A stretch of DNA of 64,000 bases. Origin: Paenibacillus sp. FJAT-26967. GTDB lineage: Bacteria; Bacillota; Bacilli; Paenibacillales; NBRC-103111. The stretch lies in the NCBI RefSeq assembly GCF_001541095.1, contig NZ_LMXH01000002.1:181010-245009 (forward strand). The letters are read 5' to 3'. Within the stretch, counting starts at the first letter, position 1. Every line of letters begins with the position of its first letter. Positions 24,890-33,782 of the stretch are shown one piece after another. A program made the position numbers and the translations under genes. The notes beneath the pieces are model-generated. The model made no database searches, was not told the DNA's origin, and saw only the letters and a list, made by a program, of their open reading frames with translations.

Positions 24890-25642
24890 GTGCAGCAGGG
24901 CAAAACGAAAGAACAGTTTGTTCATTCGGTGTTTGAGAAAATCGCACCCAAATACGATTTAATGAACAGCATTCTAAGCTTCCGCAGGCATAAGGCCTGG
25001 CGGAAATTTACGATGGCCAAAATGCGAGTGAAACCGGGATCGCGTACAATTGATATTTGCTGCGGCACATGTGATTGGACTATTTCGTTAGCCGAGCAGA
25101 GCCAAACCGGGCCGACGGTCGGACTTGATTTCAGTCAGAATATGCTGGATTACGGAGCCGTAAAGGTCCGTGAGAAGGGGCTGGGCCAGCAAATCCGTCT
25201 TGTCCAGGGCAATGCGATGAGCCTGCCTTTTGAGGACAATTCGTTTGATTACGCGACGATCGGTTTTGCACTCCGCAACGTCCCGGACCTAAAGCAGGTT
25301 CTGCGGGAAATGCAGCGTGTGGTTAAGCCCGGAGGATTAGTCGTTTCGCTTGAACTGTCTCAACCAACCTGGAAGCCTTTCAGGTCCCTTTATTATTTTT
25401 ATTTTCAAAAAGTGCTTCCGTTGCTGGGTAAACTAATTGCCAAATCCTATGATGAATACAAATGGCTCCCGGAATCACTTATACATTTTCCAGATCACAA
25501 GCAGCTTGCCGAAATTTTCCGCGGTACCGGACTTGAGAAGGTCGAAGCTTATCCGCTTACCGGTGGAATTGCAGCGCTGCACATGGGTGTGAAAGGGAAT
25601 TCAAGTCAGGAGAGTCAGCCAGATGCAGCAATTCATTCGTAA
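24890..25642 (+). CDS. menG: Demethylmenaquinone methyltransferase
   Basis: 250-residue UbiE/MenG SAM-dependent methyltransferase; last step of menaquinone synthesis. Motifs: FEKIAPKYDLMNSILS, DICCGTCDWTISL (SAM site), GNAMSLPFEDNSFDY, FALRNVPDLKQVLREM and MHRVVKPGG-like MQRVVKPGGL. GTG 24890 is preferred, with GGGGGAGAG upstream; GTG 24875 would engulf this RBS. Its 3' end overlaps the next start by 20 bases, implying coupling. Confidence 0.93.
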   Translation: MQQGKTKEQFVHSVFEKIAPKYDLMNSILSFRRHKAWRKFTMAKMRVKPGSRTIDICCGTCDWTISLAEQSQTGPTVGLDFSQNMLDYGAVKVREKGLGQQIRLVQGNAMSLPFEDNSFDYATIGFALRNVPDLKQVLREMQRVVKPGGLVVSLELSQPTWKPFRSLYYFYFQKVLPLLGKLIAKSYDEYKWLPESLIHFPDHKQLAEIFRGTGLEKVEAYPLTGGIAALHMGVKGNSSQESQPDAAIHS

Positions 25643-26507
25643 AGTTAAAATATTTCTGGAAATGATCAAATTTGAACATTCCATTTTTGCCCTGCCGTTT
25701 GCATATATGGGAGCTATTCTCGGAGCGGTTGTCCTGACGGGGGAACTGCCGGAGTGGTCTAAGATTGGTTGGGTTACACTTGCCATGATTGGAGCCCGTA
25801 CGGCTGCCATGTCGCTCAATCGTGTGATCGATAAGAAATATGATAAGAAGAATCCGCGTACTGCGGGCAGGGCTATTCCGGCCGGTCTTATTTCGATTAC
25901 GGAGGTTATGCTGTTCGTCGCGCTATCCTTCCTTCTGCTCTTCTGGTCGGCTGCTCAGCTTAATATGCTGTCTGTCTACCTGCTGCCGGTCGCGGTCTTC
26001 TTTCTTGTTTTCTACTCGTATACCAAACGCTTTACCTGGGCCTGCCACTTCGTACTCGGTATTACGCTCGGCCTGGCGCCTCTAGGCGGCTGGGTGGCGA
26101 TTACAGGTGAAATTACGCTGGCATCTCTTGTGTTATTTATAACCGTTGCCATGTGGAGCGCAGGCTTCGATCTGATCTATGCTTGCCAGGACGTGGAGTT
26201 TGACCGTGAGGAGGGACTTCATTCATTTCCCGGCCGATTCGGAATTCCAACGGCGTTAATTACCGCTAAAATCCTTCATGTGCTGACGGCAGTCGGGCTG
26301 ATCGCGCTGTTCTTTATGACTAGTTTAAGCTGGTTATATTTAGTCGGCATTCTTATTGCTTATATTATTTTGTTTTATGAGCACAGGCTTGTATCGCCCA
26401 AAGATTTGTCCAAACTCAATACGGCTTTCTTTACGATGAACGGGGTACTCAGTGCAGTTGTGTTTACTTTCACGTTGATCGACGTCCTGATGGAGTCTTT
26501 TAAATGA
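25623..26507 (+). CDS. mqnP: UbiA-family prenyltransferase (futalosine-pathway MqnP type)
   Basis: 294-residue polytopic membrane prenyltransferase. Metal/diphosphate-binding boxes: NRVIDKKYDKKNPRTAGR (NxxxDxxxD) and the second aspartate-rich box YACQDVEFDREEG. Similar to 4-hydroxybenzoate octaprenyltransferases. Its position between menG and mqnA, with ubiX and hepT nearby, points to prenylation of the dihydroxynaphthoate-type intermediate of menaquinone made by the futalosine route. Assignment to MqnP rests on context. Confidence 0.8.
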   Translation: MQQFIRKVKIFLEMIKFEHSIFALPFAYMGAILGAVVLTGELPEWSKIGWVTLAMIGARTAAMSLNRVIDKKYDKKNPRTAGRAIPAGLISITEVMLFVALSFLLLFWSAAQLNMLSVYLLPVAVFFLVFYSYTKRFTWACHFVLGITLGLAPLGGWVAITGEITLASLVLFITVAMWSAGFDLIYACQDVEFDREEGLHSFPGRFGIPTALITAKILHVLTAVGLIALFFMTSLSWLYLVGILIAYIILFYEHRLVSPKDLSKLNTAFFTMNGVLSAVVFTFTLIDVLMESFK

Positions 26508-27136
26508 AGAAAGGCTGGGTTGTCGGAATAACGGGGGCGAGCGGTGCTGCTTATGGGGTCACGCTAGTTAAGGAGCTGCTTTCAAGAAGTCTGCCTGTCC
26601 ACCTTGTTATTACAGAGGCAGGGTGGCGGGTGCTTCACGAAGAGCTGGATTGGGTCGTTACCAGACGCAAGGAGACGCTGGACGCTGAATTTGGCGGATA
26701 CCCGGCTTCCTATGAATATCATTCTGTGAAAGATATTGGAGCAAGCATTGCAAGCGGCTCGTTCCGGACCGAAGGCATGGTAGTGATTCCATGTTCTATG
26801 GGAACACTATCGGGGATATCGCGCGGTGCATCGGATAATCTGCTTGAACGCACAGCGGATGTTATGCTCAAAGAAGGGCGCAGGCTTATTCTTGTTCCCC
26901 GCGAAACGCCGCTGCATGCGATCCACCTGGAGAACATGCTGACTTTGGCAAGAATGGGCGTCCGGCTTATTCCGGCTATGCCGGCTTTTTATCAGCGTCC
27001 TGAGACGATAGAAGATATCATTTCCTTTCTGGTGGGGAAGGTACTAGACAACATGGACTTGGATCATGAACTGTTCAGAAGATGGGGAGAAGGCAATGAC
27101 TACAACAGAGAACAAACTGAGGATCGGAAGGATTGA
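26504..27136 (+). CDS. ubiX: UbiX-family flavin prenyltransferase
   Basis: 210 residues. Flavoprotein fold with GITGASGAAYGV near the N-terminus, IPCSMGTLSGISRGASDNLLERTADV in two motif parts, RLILVPRETPLH and the C-terminal AMPAFYQRPETIEDI. It makes prenylated FMN for UbiD-type decarboxylases, which the futalosine pathway uses for decarboxylation. ATGA overlap with the preceding gene and 41-base overlap with mqnA indicate tight coupling. No ubiD is in the window. Confidence 0.88.
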   Translation: MKKGWVVGITGASGAAYGVTLVKELLSRSLPVHLVITEAGWRVLHEELDWVVTRRKETLDAEFGGYPASYEYHSVKDIGASIASGSFRTEGMVVIPCSMGTLSGISRGASDNLLERTADVMLKEGRRLILVPRETPLHAIHLENMLTLARMGVRLIPAMPAFYQRPETIEDIISFLVGKVLDNMDLDHELFRRWGEGNDYNREQTEDRKD

Positions 27137-27959
27137 TTTTACTAACGTCTGGCCAGTGTTTCATCACTTTCCGATGCATGCAATGGGCAATTCAATTGAG
27201 TTTGTCAAACAAGTGCCGACAGGACTGAACCGCGCGCTTGCAGCCGGTGAAATAGACATGAGTGCGATTTCATCGTTTGCATACGGGGAGTCGTTCAAAG
27301 ATTATGTGCTTCTTCCGGATTTATCCGTAAGCGCATTGGGTCCGGTAAATTCACTCCTTCTCTTTCACAAAAAACCGATTGAGGAACTTAGGAACGGCAG
27401 GATTGCTCTGCCCACGACTTCGGCCACAACGAATAATTTGCTGAAAATCATTATGGAAAAAAAATACGGCGGCAAGCCCGCCTACACATACGCCCGTCCG
27501 GATTTGGATGAAATGATGCCGGAGCATGACGGGGCACTGCTTATCGGAGATCATGCAATTAAGGCAAGCTGGCTGGATAACGGGTATACCGTCACGGACC
27601 TGGGACAAGAATGGAAAGACTGGACAGGCCGCTGGATGTCATTTGCCGTCTGGGCTGTACGCAAATCAACCATTGAACGCTCCCCGGAGCTTGTGAAGAA
27701 AGTATGGGACGGGTTTGTTGAGAGCAAGAGGAAGTCCCTTCAGGATTTAACCGGCGTTGTGAGTGAAGCCGTACGTACGATCGGCGGCACCGAAACTTAC
27801 TGGCACCATTATTTCAGTCATCTGTGTTATGAGTTTGGTCCTGACCAGTGGAGCGGCCTTGAGCTGTATTACCAGTATGCGTGGGAACTTGGCTTTTTAC
27901 CGGAGCAGGTGCCTATTCAGATTTGGTCTGATATTACGAGGGTGCGGGTGACAGAATGA
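27096..27959 (+). CDS. mqnA: Chorismate dehydratase MqnA (futalosine menaquinone pathway)
   Basis: 287 residues. Periplasmic-binding-protein-like fold of MqnA/MqnD enzymes: IGRIDFTNVWPVFHHF near the start, VPTGLNRALAAGEIDMSAIS, ALPTTSATTNNLL and LLIGDHAI. Converts chorismate to 3-enolpyruvyl-benzoate, the first step of the futalosine route. ATG 27096 (RBS GGGGAGAAGG) lies inside ubiX; an in-frame upstream ATG at 27066 is less likely. It marks the organism as using futalosine instead of the classical MenF/MenD route. Confidence 0.92.
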   Translation: MTTTENKLRIGRIDFTNVWPVFHHFPMHAMGNSIEFVKQVPTGLNRALAAGEIDMSAISSFAYGESFKDYVLLPDLSVSALGPVNSLLLFHKKPIEELRNGRIALPTTSATTNNLLKIIMEKKYGGKPAYTYARPDLDEMMPEHDGALLIGDHAIKASWLDNGYTVTDLGQEWKDWTGRWMSFAVWAVRKSTIERSPELVKKVWDGFVESKRKSLQDLTGVVSEAVRTIGGTETYWHHYFSHLCYEFGPDQWSGLELYYQYAWELGFLPEQVPIQIWSDITRVRVTE

Positions 27960-28930
27960 AAATTCTTAACATATATGTTCGGAAGAAAAAAGACGTGGGC
28001 GTAATTGAGCGCGAACTGGAAGCGCATCTGCAGACGGATCACGCACTGCTGACTGAAACGTCCATGCATTTACTCAAGGCCGGGGGCAAACGAATCCGGC
28101 CTGTTCTCGTCCTGTTAGCTGGTGAATTCGGCCGTTATGATATCCAGCAGCTCAAATACATCGCGGTCCCGCTGGAGCTGTTTCATTCCGCATCTCTTGT
28201 ACATGATGATGTAATCGATGATTCGGATAAACGCCGCGGGCAAGATACCGTCAGAGCCAAATGGGACAACCGCATCGCGATGTATACAGGTGACTATATT
28301 TTTGCTAAAGGTCTGGAAATTGTGGCTCACGTTGACAATCCGCGTGTGCACCAAATTTTATCCAAAGCCCTGGTAGAGATGTCAATCGGTGAAATGGAGC
28401 AAATCCGGTTCTTTTTTCGCCCGGATCAGAGCCTGCGTGATTATCTTCTGCGGATTAAGCGTAAAACAGCTCTTCTTATCGCGATCTCCTGCCAGCTCGG
28501 TGCTATGGCTGCACATGCTCCGGAGTCTGTATCTAACCGTCTGTATTCGTTCGGTTACAACGTTGGTTTGGCCTTTCAGATCCGCGATGATATACTGGAC
28601 TTGTGCGGCACGGAGAAAGAAATCGGCAAACCGCCCGGGAGTGACATTAAACAAGGCAACATTACACTGCCGGTCATATTTGCCCTGCAGGATGAGAAAC
28701 TGCGTCCGCACATTCAGGCTGAGCTGAGACGTATTCACGAAGCGGACGGTCAGACGGATGTCAGCCGGGTGCTGGATATGATCCGCCGCAGCGGCGGGAT
28801 TGAGCGGGCGAGCGCGCTCGCAGACCGCTATATAGCCAAAGCTATCGAGGCGCTTGAGCCTTTGCCGGACATCCGGGCTAAGCAGGACCTTATTCAGGTG
28901 GCGCATTTCATAGCCAACCGTTCGCATTGA
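27956..28930 (+). CDS. hepT: Heptaprenyl diphosphate synthase component 2 (catalytic)
   Basis: 324-residue trans-polyprenyl synthase. First aspartate-rich motif HDDVIDDSD (D84, D85, D88) and second RDDILD near 210; GGKRIRP binds substrate diphosphate. Works with HepS. ATGA overlap with mqnA makes it the sixth gene of the operon. Confidence 0.95.
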   Translation: MKILNIYVRKKKDVGVIERELEAHLQTDHALLTETSMHLLKAGGKRIRPVLVLLAGEFGRYDIQQLKYIAVPLELFHSASLVHDDVIDDSDKRRGQDTVRAKWDNRIAMYTGDYIFAKGLEIVAHVDNPRVHQILSKALVEMSIGEMEQIRFFFRPDQSLRDYLLRIKRKTALLIAISCQLGAMAAHAPESVSNRLYSFGYNVGLAFQIRDDILDLCGTEKEIGKPPGSDIKQGNITLPVIFALQDEKLRPHIQAELRRIHEADGQTDVSRVLDMIRRSGGIERASALADRYIAKAIEALEPLPDIRAKQDLIQVAHFIANRSH

Positions 28931-29052
28931 ACCCGAATTGGTGAGCGGTACTTTTCCTTGTAGGTCTAGTGTGCAATTCTTCATTGTATCTGTAATAAAA
29001 CCCCTGTACAGTAAGGGCAGGAAAACATGACTACCAGATGGAGGCAAATGAC

Positions 29053-29496
29053 ATGGAAAAAACATTTCTTATGGTAAAACCAGACGGTGTCCAGCGCGGA
29101 TTGATTGGCGAAATTATCAAAAGGCTGGAACAAAAAGGCTTTCAATTGGTAGCCGGCAAATTGATGCTGATGACAAAGGAGCAGGCTGAGGAGCACTATG
29201 CCGAGCATAAAGGTAAAGACTTCTTCGAGCCGCTTGTTGAATTTATTACATCAGGACCTGTCTTTGCAATGGTATGGCAGGGAGAGCAGGTTATTGCACT
29301 TTCCCGGATTCTAAATGGCAAAACCAATGTGCTCGAAGCAGCACCGGGAACGATTCGCGGCGATTTCGCATTACATACGAGACTTAACCTGATTCACGGT
29401 TCGGATTCTGTTGAAAGCGCTGAACGTGAAATCAACCATTTCTTCAAACCGGAAGAAGTTCTGGATTATAAACGCGACGTATCCCGCTGGCTGTAA
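29053..29496 (+). CDS. ndk: Nucleoside diphosphate kinase
   Basis: 147 residues. [15 protein letters not shown] at the N-terminus and the active-site histidine in [12 protein letters not shown] near residue 116. Balances NTP/dNTP pools. ATG 29053 with GATGGAGGC upstream; an in-frame ATG at 29038 would overlap this site. Same ndk-cheR-aro order as B. subtilis. Confidence 0.95.
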   Translation: MEKTFLMVKPDGVQRGLIGEIIKRLEQKGFQLVAGKLMLMTKEQAEEHYAEHKGKDFFEPLVEFITSGPVFAMVWQGEQVIALSRILNGKTNVLEAAPGTIRGDFALHTRLNLIHGSDSVESAEREINHFFKPEEVLDYKRDVSRWL

Positions 29497-29516
29497 GATC
29501 GACATACGCGCTTGAA

Positions 29517-29553
29517 GAAAAGATATGGGCACAATCGGCTCATATCTTTTTCT
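29517..29553 (+). terminator. Intrinsic terminator after ndk
   Basis: AAAGATATG pairs with CATATCTTT around a 13-base loop that includes a GC/GC extension, then TTTTCTTTT. Confidence 0.82.
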
Positions 29554-29622
29554 TTTAAGCAGGAATTTAGATGAGTCTCATGGAATATTTCACGGACGAT
29601 TACATCAGAGGTGGGATACGGA

Positions 29623-30405
29623 TTGGAGACCGATGACTTTCCATTGTTCATACGTAAGATTAAAGAATTTACTTCCATTGATCTCGCTTTATACAAAGAA
29701 GCGCAGATGAAGCGGCGTTTAACGACTCTGCGCACCAAGAAAGGGTATGATACCTTCCTGGCGTATTACGAAGCATTGACCAAAGACAAAGCATTGTTTC
29801 ATGAGTTTTTGGATCGCATGACCATTAATGTATCAGAATTCTGGAGGAATCCGAATCGCTGGGAAGTGCTTGAGAGTAAGTTTCTCCCTGAGCTTAGAGC
29901 TGTGAGCCGCAATCTTAAAGTCTGGAGTGCCGCATGCTCTACAGGGGAAGAGCCCTACACATTGGCGATGATCTTGGCGCAGCAGGGCGCTTTACGGGAT
30001 ACCTCAGTATTGGCAACCGATATTGACGACGGGGCCATTGAGAAAGCCCGCCGCGGCATTTATGTGGAACGTTCTCTTAAAGACGTACCTGCCGCTTACG
30101 TTCAAACGTATTTTAAACAAGAGCAAACCGTATATCATATTGCAGATGAGCTCAAGAAAGCCGTCAGATTTCAAAAGCAGAATCTTCTTGAGGACCGGTT
30201 CGATTCGGGATTCGATTTGATTATATGCCGGAATGTGATTATTTATTTTACGGAAGAAGCGAAAGACAGGCTGTATCAGAAGTTTTCCAAAGCGCTGAAA
30301 CCGGGCGGCATTTTGTTCGTTGGCTCCACAGAGCAGATTTTTTCACCGGCTCAATACGATCTTGAACCCGCAGATACCTTTTTTTACCGTAAAAAAGGGA
30401 AGTAG
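29623..30405 (+). CDS. cheR: Chemotaxis protein methyltransferase CheR
   Basis: 260 residues. N-terminal helical CheR_N (YKEAQMKRRLTTLRTKKG) and C-terminal SAM-binding domain (VWSAACSTGEEPYTLAMI, ATDIDDGAIEKARRG, ICRNVIIYF). Methylates glutamates of chemoreceptors. TTG 29623 fits AGAGGTGG eight bases upstream; GTG 29611 is in frame but lies inside the RBS. As in B. subtilis it is separate from the main flagellar operon. Confidence 0.92.
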   Translation: METDDFPLFIRKIKEFTSIDLALYKEAQMKRRLTTLRTKKGYDTFLAYYEALTKDKALFHEFLDRMTINVSEFWRNPNRWEVLESKFLPELRAVSRNLKVWSAACSTGEEPYTLAMILAQQGALRDTSVLATDIDDGAIEKARRGIYVERSLKDVPAAYVQTYFKQEQTVYHIADELKKAVRFQKQNLLEDRFDSGFDLIICRNVIIYFTEEAKDRLYQKFSKALKPGGILFVGSTEQIFSPAQYDLEPADTFFYRKKGK

Positions 30406-30465
30406 AAGTATAACTTTTCCCATTCTTACCCATACTTGGAGTACCGTCTCTCAAGGAGGACTGAC

Positions 30466-30630
30466 ATGGATAAACGAAAAGTGATTTCTGCTTATCGACG
30501 GGGGTTCATCACCATGCAGGAATGCGCTCAGATTCTTGGAACAGATTCTGTTCAGATTCTAGGCATGATGAATGATCCGAAAATGGTGGAGCCGATTGGG
30601 CCCAGGCAGAAGCAGTCTGCAGGGGGATAA
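30466..30630 (+). CDS. Small hypothetical protein, 54 aa
   Basis: Starts at ATG 30466 with a good RBS (AAGGAGGAC). The sequence MDKRKVISAYRRGFITMQEC followed by AQILGTDSVQILGMM looks like a small helix-turn-helix, reminiscent of the N-terminal part of DNA-binding regulators, with a disordered tail. A terminator follows at 30669. Function unknown. Confidence 0.6.
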   Translation: MDKRKVISAYRRGFITMQECAQILGTDSVQILGMMNDPKMVEPIGPRQKQSAGG

Positions 30631-30668
30631 TCATCCGCTCTCATTTCGGAGAAGACAAAGGCCGATGG

Positions 30669-30707
30669 AACACGCTTTGTGCCGCTGACGGGCAAGGCGT
30701 GTTTTTT
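30669..30707 (+). terminator. Intrinsic terminator upstream of aroC
   Basis: AACACGC(t)TTG..GCC pairs with GGGCAAGGCGTGTT and runs into TTTTTT. Confidence 0.8.
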
Positions 30708-30717
30708 GCGTGCGCGG

Positions 30718-30746
30718 TTGTCAAACGCAGGGTGGTATACTATAAT
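30718..30746 (+). promoter_or_regulatory. Sigma-A promoter of aroC-aroB-aroH
   Basis: TTGTCA, 17-bp spacer, TATAAT. Predicted leader of about 70 nt. Confidence 0.8.
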
Positions 30747-30762
30747 GATAGAAAAACTTAGT

Positions 30763-30802
30763 CGCTTGAAAGCGCTAAAGTGTCCTTGGCACGATTAGCG
30801 CT
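30763..30802 (+). promoter_or_regulatory. Structured aroC leader with two competing hairpins
   Basis: CGCTT GA AAGCG (30763-30774) overlaps the left arm of the larger perfect hairpin AGCGCTAA (30771-30778)/TTAGCGCT (30795-30802), which has an inner GTG/CAC helix. The RBS GGGAGGGAG follows about ten bases later. No T-tract, so any control would be translational. Confidence 0.4.
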
Positions 30803-30825
30803 CGGATTAGGGAGGGAGCAAGATT

Positions 30826-31989
30826 GTGAGATATTTAACGGCGGGGGAAACACATGGTCCGCAGCTGACCGCGATTATTGAAGGATTTCCAAGTAATATA
30901 ACGATTGATTTTGAGGCAATGAATCATCAATTACATAGACGGCAAAAAGGTCATGGCCGGGGACGCCGGATGCAGATCGAGAAAGATACAGCAAGTATCG
31001 TAGGCGGAGTACGTCACGGCAGAACTACCGGGGCTCCGATCGCTCTTGTTGTTGAGAATAATGACTGGAAACATTGGACGTCAATTATGAACATCGAAGA
31101 ACAGCCGGATACGGTGGAAGGCAAGCGCAGAGTAAACCGCCCGCGTCCGGGTCATGCGGATTTGAGCGGCGGACTTAAATATAACCAGCGCGACCTCCGG
31201 AATATTCTGGAACGTTCGAGCGCTCGCGAGACGACTATGCGCGTCGCATGCGGAGCCGTTGCCCGTCAGCTTCTGGAGGAGTTCGGAATCAAGCTGGCAA
31301 GCCACGTCGTACGGATTGGAGAAGTCGAAGCTAAAGCTCCTGAACTGCCGATAGATGAGCTGATCCGCATAACCGAGGAGTCGCCTGTCCGGGTTGTCGA
31401 CGCGGAGGCAGAGGCTGCGATGGTTGCAGCCATTGATGCGGCCAAAGCGGACGGCGATACCTTGGGAGGTATCGTTGAAGTTATCGTAGAAGGCGCACCA
31501 GTGGGTCTGGGAAGCCATGTCCAGTGGGATCGTAAGCTCGACGGAAGAATCGCACAAGCCGTTTTGTCCATTCAAGCTTTTAAAGGCTGTGAAATCGGTA
31601 TTGGTTTCGAAGCGGCTAAGCTTCGCGGTTCCAAGGTGCATGATGCCATTCATTTTGATGAGAATAGCGGCTTTCACCGCGCAACGAACCGTGCGGGAGG
31701 ATTCGAAGGCGGCATGACTACCGGAGAACCTATCGTTGTCCGCGGCGTTATGAAGCCAATCTCCACTTTATACAAACCGCTGCAAAGCGTTGATATCGAC
31801 ACGAAAGAGCCTTTCACTGCCCAAGTCGAACGCTCAGACACCTGCGCAGTGCCGGCAGCAGGCGTTATTATGGAGAATGTCGTCGCTTGGGAAGTCGCTC
31901 AGGCATTCATGGAGAAATTCGGAGGGGATTCCCTCGAAGAGATCCGCCGTAACTATGAGAGCTACTTGAAGCAAGTGGAGAGCTATTAA
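30826..31989 (+). CDS. aroC: Chorismate synthase
   Basis: 387 residues, starting at GTG 30826 after GGGAGGGAG. Converts EPSP to chorismate with reduced FMN. Family signatures: [16 protein letters not shown] at the N-terminus, [24 protein letters not shown] and the C-terminal [15 protein letters not shown]. First gene of the shikimate part; aroB follows after one base. Confidence 0.96.
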   Translation: MRYLTAGETHGPQLTAIIEGFPSNITIDFEAMNHQLHRRQKGHGRGRRMQIEKDTASIVGGVRHGRTTGAPIALVVENNDWKHWTSIMNIEEQPDTVEGKRRVNRPRPGHADLSGGLKYNQRDLRNILERSSARETTMRVACGAVARQLLEEFGIKLASHVVRIGEVEAKAPELPIDELIRITEESPVRVVDAEAEAAMVAAIDAAKADGDTLGGIVEVIVEGAPVGLGSHVQWDRKLDGRIAQAVLSIQAFKGCEIGIGFEAAKLRGSKVHDAIHFDENSGFHRATNRAGGFEGGMTTGEPIVVRGVMKPISTLYKPLQSVDIDTKEPFTAQVERSDTCAVPAAGVIMENVVAWEVAQAFMEKFGGDSLEEIRRNYESYLKQVESY

Positions 31990-31990
31990 G

Positions 31991-33085
31991 ATGATGGAGC
32001 TAAAGGTTGATCTGGGCGAGCGATCTTATCCGATCTACCTCGGGGAAGGTTTGCTCCAAGAGGCGTCCGCTTATTTCGACAAGCACGGAGTAAGCAAACG
32101 CTCCCCGATTCTAATCGTTACGGATGATTCCGTAGCCGGCTATCATTTGCAGCCTGTTAAGGACGGATTGCAAGCCGGAGGATACAATGTGCATTCATTT
32201 GTTGTCCCTTCCGGCGAAGCATCCAAATCCCTTCATATGCTGGAGCGGATTGTGACGGCATCGCTGGAAGCGGGTCTTGACCGCAAATCCGCGATTGTTG
32301 CACTAGGCGGAGGGGTTGTAGGGGATTTGGCCGGCTTTGCTGCTGCGAGTTTTATGCGGGGAATCGCATTCATTCAGATGCCGACTACAATTCTGGCTCA
32401 TGATAGCAGTGTAGGCGGCAAAGTAGCGGTAAACCATCCGCTGGCGAAGAATATTATCGGTGCTTTTCACCAGCCAGAAATGGTCCTTTATGATGTATCT
32501 ACGCTCGCTACGCTGCCTAAACGGGATATTTCAGCCGGCTTCTCGGAAATGATCAAACACGGTTTGATCTGGGATGCGGAGTTTACCGGGTGGCTTGAAG
32601 AGAACCGGGAGCGGCTGTTAGCCCTTGATCCTCAGGCGCTCCAGTACGGATTATACCAGGGCTGCCGGGTTAAATCGCTGGTTGTCTCCGAGGATGAGCG
32701 AGAGAACGGCCTGCGAGCCATCCTTAATCTGGGCCACACCATTGGCCACGCTTTGGAGGCAGTTGCAGGATACAATGAGCTTCTGCATGGTGAGGCGATT
32801 TCTATCGGAATGGTCGGTTCTGCGAGACTTGCGATGAAACTCGGCTATTCCGAAGAAATTTATACGGTAACGAAGCGGGTGCTTCAAGATTTCGGTTTGC
32901 CGGTTCGGCTTCCTGAACATTACGATACAGCCCAAATCATGAACGCAATGATGCACGACAAGAAGTTCAAGGAAGGCACCATGACGTTTGTTATTCCGAC
33001 GGAGATCGGACGGGTTGAAATCCGGAGCGATGTCCGCCGTGAATGGGTTGAAGAAGTTGTGGAACAATTGAAGCGGGAGGCATAA
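31991..33085 (+). CDS. aroB: 3-dehydroquinate synthase
   Basis: 364 residues; NAD-dependent cyclisation of DAHP. Motifs: GGGVVGDLAGFAA, PTTILAHDSSVGGKVAVN and zinc-binding NLGHTIGHALE with GEAISIGMV. Two adjacent ATG codons (31991, 31994) are equally possible. Confidence 0.96.
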   Translation: MMELKVDLGERSYPIYLGEGLLQEASAYFDKHGVSKRSPILIVTDDSVAGYHLQPVKDGLQAGGYNVHSFVVPSGEASKSLHMLERIVTASLEAGLDRKSAIVALGGGVVGDLAGFAAASFMRGIAFIQMPTTILAHDSSVGGKVAVNHPLAKNIIGAFHQPEMVLYDVSTLATLPKRDISAGFSEMIKHGLIWDAEFTGWLEENRERLLALDPQALQYGLYQGCRVKSLVVSEDERENGLRAILNLGHTIGHALEAVAGYNELLHGEAISIGMVGSARLAMKLGYSEEIYTVTKRVLQDFGLPVRLPEHYDTAQIMNAMMHDKKFKEGTMTFVIPTEIGRVEIRSDVRREWVEEVVEQLKREA

Positions 33086-33088
33086 TTC

Positions 33089-33466
33089 ATGTACGTGAGA
33101 GGGATCCGTGGAGCAACGACTGTAGAGAACAACGAGGAAGGTCCGATCTTGTCATCGACTCTGGAACTGCTGGATAATATTGTTCAGGAGAATTCGGTTA
33201 ATCCGGCCGATATATCCTCAGTTTTCATTACGGTTACAAAGGAGCTTACAGCGACATTTCCGGCAAGAGCGATCCGTCAGATGGATGGCTGGGATCTTGT
33301 ACCGCTGATGTGTTCCATCGAGATTGATGTGGATAACAGTCTGCCGAATTGTATTCGGCTCATGGTACTGGTTAACACGGAGAAGAAACAAGATGAAATC
33401 CGGCACGTTTATTTAAAAGGAGCAAAAGTGCTTCGTCCGGACATTGTGAAATTGACAAATTCATAA
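33089..33466 (+). CDS. aroH: Chorismate mutase, AroH type
   Basis: 125-residue monofunctional trimeric chorismate mutase (chorismate to prephenate). MYVRGIRGATTVENNE and VTKELTATFPARAIR are diagnostic, with active-site Arg and Glu in these stretches. Its last codons contain the -35 region of the trp promoter. Confidence 0.95.
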   Translation: MYVRGIRGATTVENNEEGPILSSTLELLDNIVQENSVNPADISSVFITVTKELTATFPARAIRQMDGWDLVPLMCSIEIDVDNSLPNCIRLMVLVNTEKKQDEIRHVYLKGAKVLRPDIVKLTNS

Positions 33467-33481
33467 CCCCGGTAGTATAGT
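33452..33481 (+). promoter_or_regulatory. Sigma-A promoter of the trp operon
   Basis: Consensus TTGACA (33452-33457), 18-bp spacer, TATAGT (33476-33481). It overlaps the end of aroH; start near 33488. Confidence 0.85.
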
Positions 33482-33486
33482 GGATT

Positions 33487-33544
33487 TAGATGAGAGCAGT
33501 AGAGCCGAGAAGAGATCAGTTGAGAAGAGTAGAGAAGAGCGCAG
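33487..33544 (+). promoter_or_regulatory. TRAP-binding array in the trp leader
   Basis: NAG triplets recur exactly every five bases from 33487 to 33544: TAG, GAG, CAG, GAG, GAG, GAG, CAG, GAG, GAG, GAG, GAG, CAG (12 in register; 11 from 33492). Spacers are always two bases. This matches the 11-subunit geometry of TRAP, encoded at 23104. GTAGAG within the array (33499-33504 and 33529-33534) is complementary to the terminator left arm. Confidence 0.93.
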
Positions 33545-33752
33545 CGTATAGTTGGAGTCCAGCCTTGTTGTAGTAAACAAGGATTCTGTTTCTGTAACGA
33601 TACCCGGTATGGGTATAGAGTAGTGAATCTGGCATAAGCATGGCCCGATTCGACAGAGGCAGTTTATGAGCAGTCAATTGCGGTTTAGGGATTGGCACTG
33701 CAGGACCCAGCACGCGACTAATTCTGTAAACCTACAATTCTTATGATACCGA

Positions 33753-33782
33753 CGGCCTCTACGCCTATGTAGAGGTCTTTTT
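33753..33782 (+). terminator. Attenuator terminator of the trp leader
   Basis: CCTCTAC GCCTAT GTAGAGG then TCTTTTT. The left arm CTCTAC can instead pair with GTAGAG in the TRAP array, giving an antiterminator that tryptophan-bound TRAP would block. The leader between 33545 and 33752 holds two further hairpins (CCTTGTT/AACAAGG at 33563-33582; ATACCC/GGGTAT near 33600) and no gene. Confidence 0.82.

Noticed and set aside
33545-33752. Possible T-box or leader peptide in the trp leader
   Set aside because: No T-box core sequence; a 26-codon frame near 33666 has only one Trp codon and no RBS. The TRAP array explains regulation.
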